Shown here: positions 15,718 through 25,061 of the stretch, piece after piece
Position numbering within the stretch: the first letter of the stretch is position 1
Layout: every line of letters starts with the position of its first letter
Source of the DNA: Candidatus Cloacimonadota bacterium
GTDB taxonomy: Bacteria; Cloacimonadota; Cloacimonadia; Cloacimonadales; TCS61
Length of the DNA: 36,376 nt
Reading direction: 5' to 3'
Assembly: GCA_021735645.1 (NCBI GenBank)
Contig: JAIPGP010000143.1
Span: forward strand, 1 to 36,376
Program-made: the position numbers and the translations under genes
The notes under the pieces: model-generated
Databases searched by the model: none
Seen by the model: only the letters and a program-made list of their open reading frames with translations
What the model was told of the DNA's origin: nothing

Positions 15718-15987
15718 ATGAAATTAAAGCCACTAGATGATCGTGTTGTGATTGAATCAACCGAACTTGCAGAGAAAAATGTAGGAGGAATTATTATTCC
15801 CGATACTGCCAAAGAGAAACCACAAATTGGTAAAATAATTGCAGTTGGAACCGACGAAGAATTACAGAAACTGGTAAAGAAAGGTGATAAAATATTATTT
15901 GCCAAGTATGGCGGAACTGAAGTGGATATAGCAGATAAAAAATTATTGATAATTTCCAGATCTGATATTTTAGCAATAATAGAATAG
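15718..15987 (+). CDS. groES: Co-chaperonin GroES
   Basis: 89-residue Hsp10 that caps the GroEL folding chamber. The family N-terminus LKPLDDRVVIE, the mobile loop around residues 18-32 (AEKNVGGIIIPDTAK) and the C-terminal VLxxxDILAIIE-like end are present. ATG 15718 follows GGAGG at a good distance; the frame is open four codons further to TTG 15706 (MEDI), which is really the ribosome site. The usual partner groEL is not downstream: thioredoxin follows after ten bases. A CIRCE-like operator suggests heat-shock control. Confidence 0.95.
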   Translation: MKLKPLDDRVVIESTELAEKNVGGIIIPDTAKEKPQIGKIIAVGTDEELQKLVKKGDKILFAKYGGTEVDIADKKLLIISRSDILAIIE

Positions 15988-15997
15988 GGGAGCGATT

Positions 15998-16312
15998 ATG
16001 TTAGAAGTTAATGCTGATACATTTGAACAAGAAGTTCTGAAATCTGATATTCCAGTTGTTATTGATCTTTGGGCGCCTTGGTGCGGACCTTGTAAGGCAT
16101 TAACACCTACTTTAGAATCTGTAGCTGCAAATTATCAGGGTAAAGTGAAGTTTGTAAAAATTAATATTGATGATAATCCTTCACTTGCTTCTCAATATCA
16201 CATTATGTCAATTCCTACCTTGCTGTTCTTTAAAAATGGTAATGTTGAATCTCAGATCGTAGGACTTGTAGATAGCTCCAAGATCGAAAGTAAAATTAAA
16301 CCTTTATTGTAA
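15998..16312 (+). CDS. trxA: Thioredoxin
   Basis: 104-residue cytoplasmic disulfide reductase. The active site is WAPWCGPCK with C29 and C32, the cis-proline loop is SIPTLLFF, and the length is that of a classical thioredoxin with no signal peptide. GGGGAG stands before the ATG. It lies ten bases after groES and ends at a strong terminator, so a groES-trxA operon under heat-shock control is likely. No thioredoxin reductase is nearby. Confidence 0.96.
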   Translation: MLEVNADTFEQEVLKSDIPVVIDLWAPWCGPCKALTPTLESVAANYQGKVKFVKINIDDNPSLASQYHIMSIPTLLFFKNGNVESQIVGLVDSSKIESKIKPLL

Positions 16313-16330
16313 ATAATACCTGATAAACAA

Positions 16331-16363
16331 AAAAACCTCTCAATTTACTGAGAGGTTTTTTTT
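16331..16363. terminator. Bidirectional terminator between trxA and the fucose-isomerase-like gene
   Basis: AAAAACCTCTCA (16331-16342) and TGAGAGGTTTTT (16349-16360) form a stem with a 6-nt loop, followed by more T on the plus strand and preceded by A residues that give a U-tract on the minus strand. Confidence 0.92.
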
Positions 16364-16409
16364 ACTCAAAATAAGTCCGTTGTTAGTTTGAAATTAATTT
16401 AACAAGTTG

Positions 16410-17624
16410 TTAAGTTGCAGTCAGATCACCCTGATATCCTGGTAGAACTATTAAGTGATTTCCAAGTGGATTAGTAAGAAGTTCGCCTACTTTTCTATCC
16501 GGATCTAGAGTTATTTTTACTTGAGTTCGGCAAAGATCTTCTTGTAACGGATCGCTTGATAACTTCCCTTTTGCCTGCCATATTTTATCAAGTTTATTAC
16601 CACCGATCCGGAAAATTGTAACTTCATTACTCGGGATTTTCCCTTGAATCCCAATTCCAATTCCTGATTCAAAATGTGATCTGAGAGTATAATTTTTTAC
16701 CATTGAGATAGGTACGGTGCAATGAGCCAAAATTAGTGAATTGTGTTTTATATCCAAACTTGATGGATTGGCCATCCATGGTAATATCCCTGTTTTCTGA
16801 TAACTGAACAGCATACCTAAAGTACTTACAATATCGCCTTCACAACCAGCAATAACACCTTCATCATTAAGACGTGAAAGAGCAAAACAACCTGTCGTTC
16901 CCAAATCGAGGACAAGATCAAAACAGCGTAAAGTTACTGCATCCAGACTGTAACGCTGTATTAATTTTTTCATGGCAAGATACACTTTAACATTATTTGT
17001 AATATCCTGTTCAGATGGTTCAATTATCTTTTGGGAAGAGCTTGTAAGAGCAGCAGATGCGTTCGCACATTCTGTCTGTGAAATTTGAGAATAGAGCTGT
17101 TTAAGATCAGCTAATTCAATATCGATCAAATCAGCTCCCCAATAGTCTTTAACTGTTTTTGCAGAGGGACTGCTGGCTACAAGCCAATCTGAAGGTTTAC
17201 CGATCTGTCCGATCCGGTACCCTGAGAGAACATCTTTAATTGCTAAGTTCCGGATCTTGTCATTCTCTTCAATTATGGCATCAGATTCCGGGAGATAGAT
17301 GATCCGCCCAGAATTTCCTAATTGCTGGAAACGGGCTAGAAGTTCCAGGCTGGCAGCCAGAGAGTTATTACTTTCATAAGCAAGCAGGGTTACTTCTTCG
17401 TGGGTAAATATCCTGTCTCTCTGTTTTTGCAAAGCAATTACCTGAGCTTCCGTACCTCCGGTTGCGATAAAGTAACAAACTTTGGCAGCATTTAAAATAT
17501 CAGCTTCATCAATCTGATCTTGACAGAATTTCTTAAGTTTAGTTTGATTTGCCAGTAATATTTTTTGTAATTCACGCTCATTGAGGAAATCTGAACTAAT
17601 CGCTATAAAATCAGATTTTATCAT
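16410..17624 (-). CDS. L-fucose/L-arabinose isomerase-like protein, substrate unknown
   Basis: 404 residues. The two-domain plan resembles the fucose/arabinose isomerase fold: an N-terminal Rossmann-like half (ATGGTEAQVIAL, LLAYESNNSLAASLELLARF, RIGQIGKPSDWLVAS) and a C-terminal half with GTTGCFALSRLNDEGVIAGCEGDIVSTLGMLF. The block RLNDEG...CEGD is where these enzymes place metal-binding acidic residues. It is shorter than true FucI (about 590), so it belongs to the generic short group. It overlaps wecB by four bases (ATGA) and is therefore coupled to it. A role with sugars is likely, but the reaction is not known. Confidence 0.65.
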   Translation of the reverse strand: MIKSDFIAISSDFLNERELQKILLANQTKLKKFCQDQIDEADILNAAKVCYFIATGGTEAQVIALQKQRDRIFTHEEVTLLAYESNNSLAASLELLARFQQLGNSGRIIYLPESDAIIEENDKIRNLAIKDVLSGYRIGQIGKPSDWLVASSPSAKTVKDYWGADLIDIELADLKQLYSQISQTECANASAALTSSSQKIIEPSEQDITNNVKVYLAMKKLIQRYSLDAVTLRCFDLVLDLGTTGCFALSRLNDEGVIAGCEGDIVSTLGMLFSYQKTGILPWMANPSSLDIKHNSLILAHCTVPISMVKNYTLRSHFESGIGIGIQGKIPSNEVTIFRIGGNKLDKIWQAKGKLSSDPLQEDLCRTQVKITLDPDRKVGELLTNPLGNHLIVLPGYQGDLTAT

Positions 17625-18739
17625 GCTTTCTTACTGAAGATCTTAACAATTCGCTCAGCAGTTTTACCATCCCAATATTTTGGGATAGTTCCTGCTTTGA
17701 TATTACCGGAGAGAATATTTTGCGCTTCTTTGATAATATCCTGAGTATTGAGTTTTACCAGTTTATTTGTGCCCTGACTAATGGTGATCGGTCTTTCAGT
17801 ATTTGGTCTGAGTGTTAGACAAGGGATACCAAAAAAGGTTGATTCTTCCTGGATTCCACCTGAATCCGTCATTATGAATTTAGCTTCCATTTGCAGTTTC
17901 AAAAAATCATAATAACCCACAGATTCGCTGAGGATCAAATTCTGCATACTTTTCACCTTCTCATCTAATCCAAACTTTCTGATCTGCTTGCGGGTACGGG
18001 GATGAATAGGAAAGATCAATTTGATTGATCCGGATATATTTTCAAAAGCATTGAGAATTATTAGTAAACCTTTTTTATTATCGACGTTTGACGGTCGGTG
18101 TAAAGTGATCAAGGCGTATTCTTCTTTTATCTTTAATCTTTGGAGAATATCAGACTTTGCTGCTCTGCTTCTATACTGCAGCAGTGAATCGATCATAATA
18201 TTACCCACAAAAAAGATCTTAGCTTCTGGAACACCTTCTTCAATTAAGTTTTTGTTGCCATCCAGTGAGGGAGTAAGTAAATAATCCGAAATTGCATCAG
18301 TAAGAATCCGATTGATCTCCTCCGGCATCGTTCTAGCAAAGCTGCGTAATCCAGCTTCCAAATGAGCAACAGGGATATGCATTTTCACAGCATCTATAGC
18401 ACAAGCTGAAGTGCTGTTTACATCGCCGGCGACAATTACAAGATCCGGTTTGTCTTTTTGGAGTACTACTTCATAGCGCTCCATGATCTTTGCTGTTTGT
18501 CTGCCATGGGTTCCGCTGCCAACTTCCAGGTATTCATCCGGTTTTGGCATTTGAAGATCATCAAAAAAGAATTTACTCATTCTTTCATCATAATGCTGAC
18601 CAGTGTGAATTAATTTAGCTGAGAATTTCTCGGGATATTTGCAGAACTCTTTATAAAGAGGAGCCATTTTCATGAAATTCGGTCTTGCTCCAACGATCAG
18701 ATGTATCTTCATTTGCATATTTTGTGCTTTGCTATTCAT
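17621..18739 (-). CDS. wecB: UDP-N-acetylglucosamine 2-epimerase (non-hydrolysing)
   Basis: 372 residues, GT-B fold. It interconverts UDP-GlcNAc and UDP-ManNAc for surface polysaccharide synthesis. Motifs: VGARPNFMKMAPL near the start, HTGQHYD, VAGDVNSTSACAIDA, HLEAGLRSF with MPEEINR, ITLHRPSNVD, and TDSGGIQEES in the nucleotide site. ATG 18739 has AAGGA ten bases upstream; in-frame ATGs 7 and 9 codons later would remove a non-conserved lead. Gene order is mnmA, wecB, fucose-isomerase-like. A ManNAc dehydrogenase (wecC) is not adjacent. Confidence 0.94.
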   Translation of the reverse strand: MNSKAQNMQMKIHLIVGARPNFMKMAPLYKEFCKYPEKFSAKLIHTGQHYDERMSKFFFDDLQMPKPDEYLEVGSGTHGRQTAKIMERYEVVLQKDKPDLVIVAGDVNSTSACAIDAVKMHIPVAHLEAGLRSFARTMPEEINRILTDAISDYLLTPSLDGNKNLIEEGVPEAKIFFVGNIMIDSLLQYRSRAAKSDILQRLKIKEEYALITLHRPSNVDNKKGLLIILNAFENISGSIKLIFPIHPRTRKQIRKFGLDEKVKSMQNLILSESVGYYDFLKLQMEAKFIMTDSGGIQEESTFFGIPCLTLRPNTERPITISQGTNKLVKLNTQDIIKEAQNILSGNIKAGTIPKYWDGKTAERIVKIFSKKA

Positions 18740-18759
18740 TCAATAAATTTCCTTCTTCT

Positions 18760-19809
18760 TTATTTAATAATTCCACCACCCAGAAGTAAATTATTTTGAT
18801 AAAACACTCCGGATTGTCCTGGGGTCATTGCACGAGTTTCACTTTCGAAAATAATTTTCAGCTGTTTACCTTGCTGCTTGATCTCTTTCACAGGAACAGG
18901 CTTGCTATTGTATCTTATCTGGATTGAAATATTCTTGTTACTTTCGGGTTTTGTGCCGGCTATCCAGTTAATATCTTCTAAAATTACCTCATCATTTAGA
19001 AGATCATCAGGATTATCCGTTACGATAAGTTGATTAGTTTTAATATCAATTTTTAAGACATAAAGAGGACGTTGCCATGGAGTATTTAATCCTTTCCGCT
19101 GGCCTATTGTATACAGTGGAAGACCGCGGTGTCTACCGATTACAGTACCGTTCGGTAAAACAATATCGCCCGGTTTGAGAATTAGGTGATCTTTGAGATA
19201 ATTCTCATAATGACCTTTTATAAAACAAATTTCCTGACTGTCGGATTTCTCATGAACAGGAAGCTTGAATTTAAAAGCAATTTCACGTACTTGTGATTTT
19301 TGTAATTGTGCTAAGGGAAAGAGAGTAGTTGCCAGTTGCTTTTGATCCAGACCCCATAGATAATAAGATTGATCTTTCTTAAGATCAGAAGCAATATGAA
19401 TTTGATAAAGTCCCGCCTTTTCGAGAAGTTTTACATAATGTCCAGTTGCAACTTTTTCTACTCCGAGTTCCAAAACCTGCTTGTGAAAAACGCCCCACTT
19501 TATGGTGGGATTACAATGAGTACAGGGATTTGGTGTTCGGCCATTTTTGTATTCTGCAATAAATTTTTTTTCTACAATTTGATAAAAATCTTTTCGTATA
19601 TCAAGAACATAATGTAGTATGCCTAACGTTTTACAAACTTGTTCAGCATCTTTAACGGCTAATTCTATACCTTCGTTCTCTGAAAAACCATATTTTTCAT
19701 TATCAAAATGCCGCATAGTGGTTCCAATTACTTCATGACCTTGATCAATAAGTAATGCTGCTGTAGCCGAACTATCCACTCCACCACTCATAGCGACAGC
19801 TATTTTCAT
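18760..19809 (-). CDS. mnmA: tRNA-specific 2-thiouridylase
   Basis: 349 residues. It adds sulfur to uridine 34 of tRNA-Lys, -Glu and -Gln, using ATP. The PP-loop is SGGVDSS (8-14). The catalytic cysteines are in NPCTHCN and SQEICF. KKDQSYYLWGL, TIGQRKGL and the C-terminal TPGQSGVFY complete the family pattern. ATG 19809 has AAGGAG directly upstream; the frame extends six codons further to a GTG but that is the ribosome site. The cysteine desulfurase partner is not in the window. Confidence 0.96.
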   Translation of the reverse strand: MKIAVAMSGGVDSSATAALLIDQGHEVIGTTMRHFDNEKYGFSENEGIELAVKDAEQVCKTLGILHYVLDIRKDFYQIVEKKFIAEYKNGRTPNPCTHCNPTIKWGVFHKQVLELGVEKVATGHYVKLLEKAGLYQIHIASDLKKDQSYYLWGLDQKQLATTLFPLAQLQKSQVREIAFKFKLPVHEKSDSQEICFIKGHYENYLKDHLILKPGDIVLPNGTVIGRHRGLPLYTIGQRKGLNTPWQRPLYVLKIDIKTNQLIVTDNPDDLLNDEVILEDINWIAGTKPESNKNISIQIRYNSKPVPVKEIKQQGKQLKIIFESETRAMTPGQSGVFYQNNLLLGGGIIK

Positions 19810-19892
19810 CCTTACTCCTTTTATCACATTGAAATTAAGATTAATTTATTTTAGATCTCTGATCTTGTAGCTGATCAAGCAAATTCTTCTAA

Positions 19893-21146
19893 TTATCCTT
19901 TTACCCTTTTAATATCCGCACCTAATTTTTGAAGTTTCGCTTCAATTCTATCATATCCACGATCAATATGATAAATTCGGGAAATTGTTGTAATACCTTC
20001 AGCAGCCAGTCCGGCCAAAACAAGAGCAGCACTTGCTCTCAGATCGGTAGCCATAACTTTTGCCCCGCTTAAAGATCTCACACCCTGTACGATTGCAATA
20101 TGTTTTTCCAACGATATATCGGCATCCAGCCTCTTTAGTTCTGATACATGCATAAGTCTATCGGGGAAAATCGTGTCCTCAATGCGGGATTCTCCATTTG
20201 CAAGAGTCATCAAAGTCATGAATTGAGCTTGTAGATCTGTTGGAAAATCCGGATATGGATAGGTAACGATATCAACTGGAAGGATCCTGGCTGGAGGTTC
20301 AATATTTATAGTTTTCTCTGTTAAATTTAATGTACACCCGGCTTGTATAAGTCTATCGAGAAGTGCTTGAATATGTTCCGGAATACAGTTTGTGATTGTT
20401 ATATTACTGCCTGTTAAAGCACCGGCAATAAGAAAAGTGCCTGCTTCAATTCTATCCGGCATCATTTCAACTTCGATCGGATGTAATTTGCTGACTCCGG
20501 TGACAACTAAATGACTTGTATTTTTCCCTTTGATATTTGCACCCATTTGGTTTAGACAATCAATCAGATTTCCAATTTCCGGTTCTTTAGCTACATTGTA
20601 TAAATTCGTTGTTTTTTCAGCAAGAACTGCAGCCATGAGAGTATTCGCTGTTGCTCCCACACTAACTTTTTCAAATCTAATTTTAGCTCCTTTGAGCTGT
20701 GAGCAGGCAGCATTGATATATCCGTGCTCTACATTGATCTCTGCACCAAGTGCTTCCATAGCATTTATATGAAGATCCACCGGTCGGGTTCCAATTGCAC
20801 ATCCTCCAGGAAAAGAAACTCTAGCTTTACCTTTTTTAGCAAGAAGAGGACCCAATACATAGATAGAAGCCCTCATCTTGCTGACAAGTTCATAGGGAGC
20901 TTCATAATAATCAGCGTGAGTTGTGTCTATGGTCAATGTTTCATCTGCATATTCCACTTGAGCGCCTAAAACCCTTAAAACATGCGCCATCATTTTGATG
21001 TCATTCAAATTTGGTACATTATAAAAAATTGATTTTCCACTTGTCAGCAAGGTTGCTGTCATAACTGGAAGAATTGCATTTTTAGCACCGCTGATCTTAA
21101 CCTCACCGGATAATTTCTTTCCACCGTTTATAATAAATTTATCCAT
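19893..21146 (-). CDS. murA: UDP-N-acetylglucosamine 1-carboxyvinyltransferase
   Basis: 417-residue first committed enzyme of peptidoglycan synthesis; it transfers enolpyruvate to UDP-GlcNAc. K22/N23 in SGAKNAILP and the catalytic C116 in PGGCAIGTRPVDLH (the cysteine attacked by fosfomycin, so not naturally resistant by a Cys-to-Asp change) are visible. EVEMMPDRIEAGTFLIAG, YPDFPTDLQAQFM and RASAALVLAGLAAEG complete the pattern. The gap to prmC is 24 bp, so they are probably co-transcribed. WecB downstream uses the same UDP-GlcNAc pool. Confidence 0.97.
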   Translation of the reverse strand: MDKFIINGGKKLSGEVKISGAKNAILPVMTATLLTSGKSIFYNVPNLNDIKMMAHVLRVLGAQVEYADETLTIDTTHADYYEAPYELVSKMRASIYVLGPLLAKKGKARVSFPGGCAIGTRPVDLHINAMEALGAEINVEHGYINAACSQLKGAKIRFEKVSVGATANTLMAAVLAEKTTNLYNVAKEPEIGNLIDCLNQMGANIKGKNTSHLVVTGVSKLHPIEVEMMPDRIEAGTFLIAGALTGSNITITNCIPEHIQALLDRLIQAGCTLNLTEKTINIEPPARILPVDIVTYPYPDFPTDLQAQFMTLMTLANGESRIEDTIFPDRLMHVSELKRLDADISLEKHIAIVQGVRSLSGAKVMATDLRASAALVLAGLAAEGITTISRIYHIDRGYDRIEAKLQKLGADIKRVKG

Positions 21147-21170
21147 CGTTCTTCATCTATCCTTCTCAAA

Positions 21171-22007
21171 TTATTCTTGAATTTTGATAATTCTATCAAA
21201 GTTATTCAAGTCTTTGTACACCTGAATCTTCTTAAACCCGAATTTAAAAGCAATTTTCATGATCTCTGTTCTTTGATCATAACCTATTTCAAAATATAAA
21301 CTACCAGAATTAGTCAAATATTCTTTTGCATTTTGCAGGATTTTTTCATAAAAGAAAAGACCATCACCGGCAGCTAAAAGAGCATTTTTTGGTTCATAAT
21401 CTTTAATTTCATCCGGGAGCAGGTTATAATCATCTTTTGATATATAAGGCGGATTGGAAACTATTATATCAAATTCACCAGTTATGTTTTCAAATAAATC
21501 AGATTGTTGAAACCGGATATTTACGTTATTCAAGGCAGCGTTTTGCCGAGCTATTTTCAGAGTTCTCGTTTCAATGTCGGTTGCAATAATAGCAGTTTTA
21601 GGAAAATATTTTGCTAAGGAGATCGCAATCGCTCCTGACCCTGTTCCAATTTCCAGAATTTTGTGAATATTTTTTTCAGAGTGAATGATCCTCTCAACCA
21701 GTAATTCAGTTTCCGGTCTTGGGATGAGTACATCATCGGATACCTTTAATTTATTTCCGTAAAACTCAGTTTCCTTGAGGATATACTGTAGTGGTGTATG
21801 TTTTTTTCTGAGAGCAGCCTTTTGTAGGATTGATGATCTTTGGGCTTTGGGAATTGAGTCTTTGAGCTTCAGGTATAGTTCAAGTCGTTTGGTTTGTAGC
21901 ACATGAGAAATGATTGCTTCAGCATTAAATCTGGGGCTTTCGATCTTGCACTCTTCAAATTCTTCTATGAGGTAAGAAAGCAATTGCTGCACTGTTTTGT
22001 TAGTCAA
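21171..22007 (-). CDS. prmC: Release factor glutamine methyltransferase
   Basis: 278-residue S-adenosylmethionine-dependent enzyme that methylates the Gln of the GGQ motif in release factors RF1/RF2. An N-terminal helical domain (1-~80) is followed by IPRPETELLVE, the SAM loop EIGTGSGAIAIS, and the catalytic NPPYIS. The start is TTG at 22007 with GGAG five bases upstream; an ATG overlapping that site is out of frame and stops after two codons. prfA, the usual partner, is not adjacent. The gene lies just after the fusA terminator. Confidence 0.94.
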   Translation of the reverse strand: MTNKTVQQLLSYLIEEFEECKIESPRFNAEAIISHVLQTKRLELYLKLKDSIPKAQRSSILQKAALRKKHTPLQYILKETEFYGNKLKVSDDVLIPRPETELLVERIIHSEKNIHKILEIGTGSGAIAISLAKYFPKTAIIATDIETRTLKIARQNAALNNVNIRFQQSDLFENITGEFDIIVSNPPYISKDDYNLLPDEIKDYEPKNALLAAGDGLFFYEKILQNAKEYLTNSGSLYFEIGYDQRTEIMKIAFKFGFKKIQVYKDLNNFDRIIKIQE

Positions 22008-22011
22008 GTCA

Positions 22012-22050
22012 TCTCCAAAAAAATAATAGGTTCATTCAGCGAATGAACCT
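22012..22050 (-). terminator. Terminator of the tuf-to-fusA cluster
   Basis: Read on the minus strand, AGGTTCATTC and GAATGAACCT (within 22029-22050) form a perfect stem of ten pairs with a three-base loop, followed by a T-rich run (TATTATTTTTTT). It lies 25 bases after the fusA stop and just before the prmC ribosome site. Confidence 0.9.
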
Positions 22051-22074
22051 GTAAAAAAACAACAACTGATCTGT

Positions 22075-24171
22075 TCAAAAGCCTCTGACTTTTTTTAATA
22101 TCTTATCCTGAACATTCGCTGGAGTTTTTTCGTGTTTATGATACTCCATTGTATAAATGGCTCTACCTTGCGAGATGGATCTTAATCTGGTAGCATAACC
22201 GAACAATTCACTCATAGGTACTTGAGCTACAATTTCCTGTTTTTTATTAGAATTCAAAATTCTCTCAACTCTGCCGCGTTTGGAATTAATATCACCGATT
22301 ATTTCACCTAAGAAATCATCCGGTGTAATTATATTGAGTAACATGATCGGTTCTAATATTATAGCAGTTGCCTTTCTTAATGCATTGTTAACTGCTATTG
22401 AAGCAGCAATACTAAAGGCAGTTTCACTGGAATCAACTTCATTAAATTTCCCATCGATAAGTTCAATTTTAACATTTTCTATTGGGCTGCTCATCAATGG
22501 ACCATCAAAACAAGCGCTTAAAGAGCTGCTGCGAATTGCATCCCAAAATTCTTTGGGAATAACATCAGGAGTAACAGAATTTACAAATCTGTTTTTCTCT
22601 CCGGGTTTAAGTTCGGCAGAATCAACTGGTGATAACTTCAACTTTACAATCGCATAATGTCCTTTACCGTTCAACTCACGGATGAATTCACCGGTAGCGG
22701 TGGTTTTATTAATGATGCTTTCGCGGTAGGCCACCTGAGGATTCCCAATATTTGCCTGCACATTAAATTCGCGTTTCAGTCTGTCGATTATTATCTCTAG
22801 ATGCAGTTCTCCCATGCCGGAGATCAAAATCTGGCCGGTATCTTTATGCTGCGAAACTCTGAAAGTTGGATCTTCTTCTTCCATCTTTCTCAAGCTTAGA
22901 TCCAACTTGTCTTTATCGGCTTTTGTTTTGGGCTCAATAGCAATTGAGATAACTGAATCAGGAAAAGTGATTGGAGCAAGTAAAAGATCAAGATCTTCAG
23001 ATGTAAGGGTATCACCTGTTTTGATATCTTTAGGACCAACCAAAGCTGCTATATCACCCGCTTTTAATTCAAAAATATCCTTCTTCTTATTGGAATGGAC
23101 CTGCAGTACACGCGATACGCGTTCTTTCTTGCCCGTGGTGTGATTTAACAGGGAAGACCCACGCTTGATCGAACCTGAATAAACTCTGATGTAAATGAGT
23201 TTCCCAACATACTTATCAACTTGAACTTTAAAAGCTAAAGCTGAAAAAGACTCTTTCGGATCTGGATGAACGTATACTTCCTGGTCGCTATTTGGTTTAA
23301 GACCGAGTGCGGGCGGTACATCCAGTGGGGAAGGCAGATAATAATTAACTGCATCTAAAAGAAGCTGTACACCTTTATTTTTAAGTGAAGAACCACATAA
23401 AACAGGGACAAATTGATGTTTGAGCACACCCTTTCTTATAGCTGAAATGATCTGTTTTTCAGATATCTCCTTTTCCTCAAGATAGCTTTCCATCAGTTCA
23501 TCATCATATTCTGTAATGTATTCCAAAAGCTGTTTACGCATATTTTCAGCATTTTCCAATAAATGGTCAGGTATCTTTTCAGTATAATATTTCACACCCA
23601 TTGTATTCTGATCGAAGTAAACGGCTTTCATTGTAATCAGGTCTATAATACCTTCAAATGTATCTTCCTGTCCAATAGGAAGTTGAATTGCAAAAGCTTG
23701 TTTAGTCAGTCTTTGGCGGATCATATCGATTGTGTGTTCAAAATCTGCTCCGGAACGATCCATTTTGTTAACAAAAGCCAGACGAGGGATCTTGTATCTA
23801 TCAGCTTGATGCCAAACAGTTTCTGATTGTGGTTCCACAGCACCTACAGCACAAAAAACACCAATCGCACCATCTAAAATTCTCAATGACCGTTCAACTT
23901 CTGCTGTAAAATCTACATGACCGGGAGTATCAATAATATTGATCTGTTTATTTTTCCAAAAACAGGTGATAACAGCAGATGTTATAGTAATACCGCGCTC
24001 TTTCTCCTGAGCCATCCAATCCATAACAGTATTACCATTATGGACTTCGCCCATTCTATGAATAATGCCGGTATAGAACAATATCCTTTCGGTTGTTGTT
24101 GTTTTACCGGCATCAATATGCGCCATAATACCAATATTGCGAATTTCGGCTAAGTCACTATTTTGAGGCAT
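22075..24171 (-). CDS. fusA: Translation elongation factor G
   Basis: 698-residue GTPase that drives ribosomal translocation. G1 is AHIDAGKT (17-24), G2 region carries RGITITSA, G3 is DTPGH, G4 is NKMD. Domains II-V follow with [14 protein letters not shown] and the C-terminal [13 protein letters not shown]. The length is normal. It is in the str-operon place (rpsL-rpsG-fusA), so it is the canonical factor and not a paralogue. No clear Shine-Dalgarno precedes the ATG, and the 14-base gap to rpsG suggests coupling. tuf does not follow it; tuf stands at the other end of the cluster. Confidence 0.97.
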   Translation of the reverse strand: MPQNSDLAEIRNIGIMAHIDAGKTTTTERILFYTGIIHRMGEVHNGNTVMDWMAQEKERGITITSAVITCFWKNKQINIIDTPGHVDFTAEVERSLRILDGAIGVFCAVGAVEPQSETVWHQADRYKIPRLAFVNKMDRSGADFEHTIDMIRQRLTKQAFAIQLPIGQEDTFEGIIDLITMKAVYFDQNTMGVKYYTEKIPDHLLENAENMRKQLLEYITEYDDELMESYLEEKEISEKQIISAIRKGVLKHQFVPVLCGSSLKNKGVQLLLDAVNYYLPSPLDVPPALGLKPNSDQEVYVHPDPKESFSALAFKVQVDKYVGKLIYIRVYSGSIKRGSSLLNHTTGKKERVSRVLQVHSNKKKDIFELKAGDIAALVGPKDIKTGDTLTSEDLDLLLAPITFPDSVISIAIEPKTKADKDKLDLSLRKMEEEDPTFRVSQHKDTGQILISGMGELHLEIIIDRLKREFNVQANIGNPQVAYRESIINKTTATGEFIRELNGKGHYAIVKLKLSPVDSAELKPGEKNRFVNSVTPDVIPKEFWDAIRSSSLSACFDGPLMSSPIENVKIELIDGKFNEVDSSETAFSIAASIAVNNALRKATAIILEPIMLLNIITPDDFLGEIIGDINSKRGRVERILNSNKKQEIVAQVPMSELFGYATRLRSISQGRAIYTMEYHKHEKTPANVQDKILKKVRGF

Positions 24172-24185
24172 ATAGCTATTATTTA

Positions 24186-24656
24186 TTATACTCTAAAGTG
24201 CGCGAAAGCTTTATTGGATTCAGCCATTTTATGAACATCTTCACGTCTTTTTACGCTGGCACCTTCCTTTTTGTAAGCGGCTAAAAGCTCTCCGGCAAGA
24301 CGTTCTATCATGGTCTTTTCAGTACGCTTGCGGGCAAATGTAATGATCCATCTATAAGCGAGGGCTTGAGCATTTTTCTTGTTAACTTCTGTGGGAACCT
24401 GATAATTTGAACCACCGATACGACGTGATACGACTTTAATAAGAGGCCGTACGTTATCTACAGAAGTATTGAAAACTTCCAGAGCCGGTTCACCGGTTTT
24501 TTCTTCCAGAATATCAAGTGCGCCGTAAACTATTTTTTCTGCTATGCTTTTTTTACCTTCTTTCATAACAGTATTGATGAATTTACTTAGAACAATACTC
24601 TTATATTTTGGATCAGGATATATATCTCTTTCTATTGCTTTTCTTCTTCTTGACAT
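24186..24656 (-). CDS. rpsG: 30S ribosomal protein S7
   Basis: 156 residues. Primary 16S rRNA-binding protein of the 30S head. [20 protein letters not shown] start, [32 protein letters not shown] and the C-terminal [17 protein letters not shown] are typical. ATG start with AGGAGG upstream. In E. coli S7 is the translational repressor of the str operon; whether that holds here cannot be seen. Confidence 0.98.
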   Translation of the reverse strand: MSRRRKAIERDIYPDPKYKSIVLSKFINTVMKEGKKSIAEKIVYGALDILEEKTGEPALEVFNTSVDNVRPLIKVVSRRIGGSNYQVPTEVNKKNAQALAYRWIITFARKRTEKTMIERLAGELLAAYKKEGASVKRREDVHKMAESNKAFAHFRV

Positions 24657-24666
24657 CTAGATCCTC

Positions 24667-25041
24667 CTAATTCTTAGGTCTTTTCGTTCCATACTTAGAA
24701 CGTGATTGAATACGACCTTCAACACCTGCTGTATCAAGTGCGCCTCTTACTATATGGTATCTCACACCAGGCAAGTCTTTTACACGTCCTCCGCGGACGA
24801 GTACGATACTATGCTCCTGAAGGTTGTGTCCTTCTCCAGGAATATAAACTGTTACTTCTGCACCATTTGTTAAGCGAACTCTGGCAACTTTACGAAGTGC
24901 TGAATTCGGCTTTTTTGGTGTAGTGGTGTAAACTCTTGTACATACACCTCTTTTTTGCGGGCAGGAACCGAGAGCTCTGTTCTGCTTTTTCTTCTCGATC
25001 TTTTTTCTGCCTTTTCGTATTAATTGATTAATTGTCGGCAC
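24667..25041 (-). CDS. rpsL: 30S ribosomal protein S12
   Basis: 124 residues. Decoding-centre protein. [13 protein letters not shown] contains the lysines (K43/K44) whose change gives streptomycin resistance, here wild type. KDLPGVRYH (88-96) holds D89, the residue methylthiolated by RimO in some bacteria. The start is GTG, with GGAGG well placed. Only 20 bases separate it from rpoC. Confidence 0.98.
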   Translation of the reverse strand: MPTINQLIRKGRKKIEKKKQNRALGSCPQKRGVCTRVYTTTPKKPNSALRKVARVRLTNGAEVTVYIPGEGHNLQEHSIVLVRGGRVKDLPGVRYHIVRGALDTAGVEGRIQSRSKYGTKRPKN

Positions 25042-25061
25042 TATTTCCTCCGTTTTATTTT

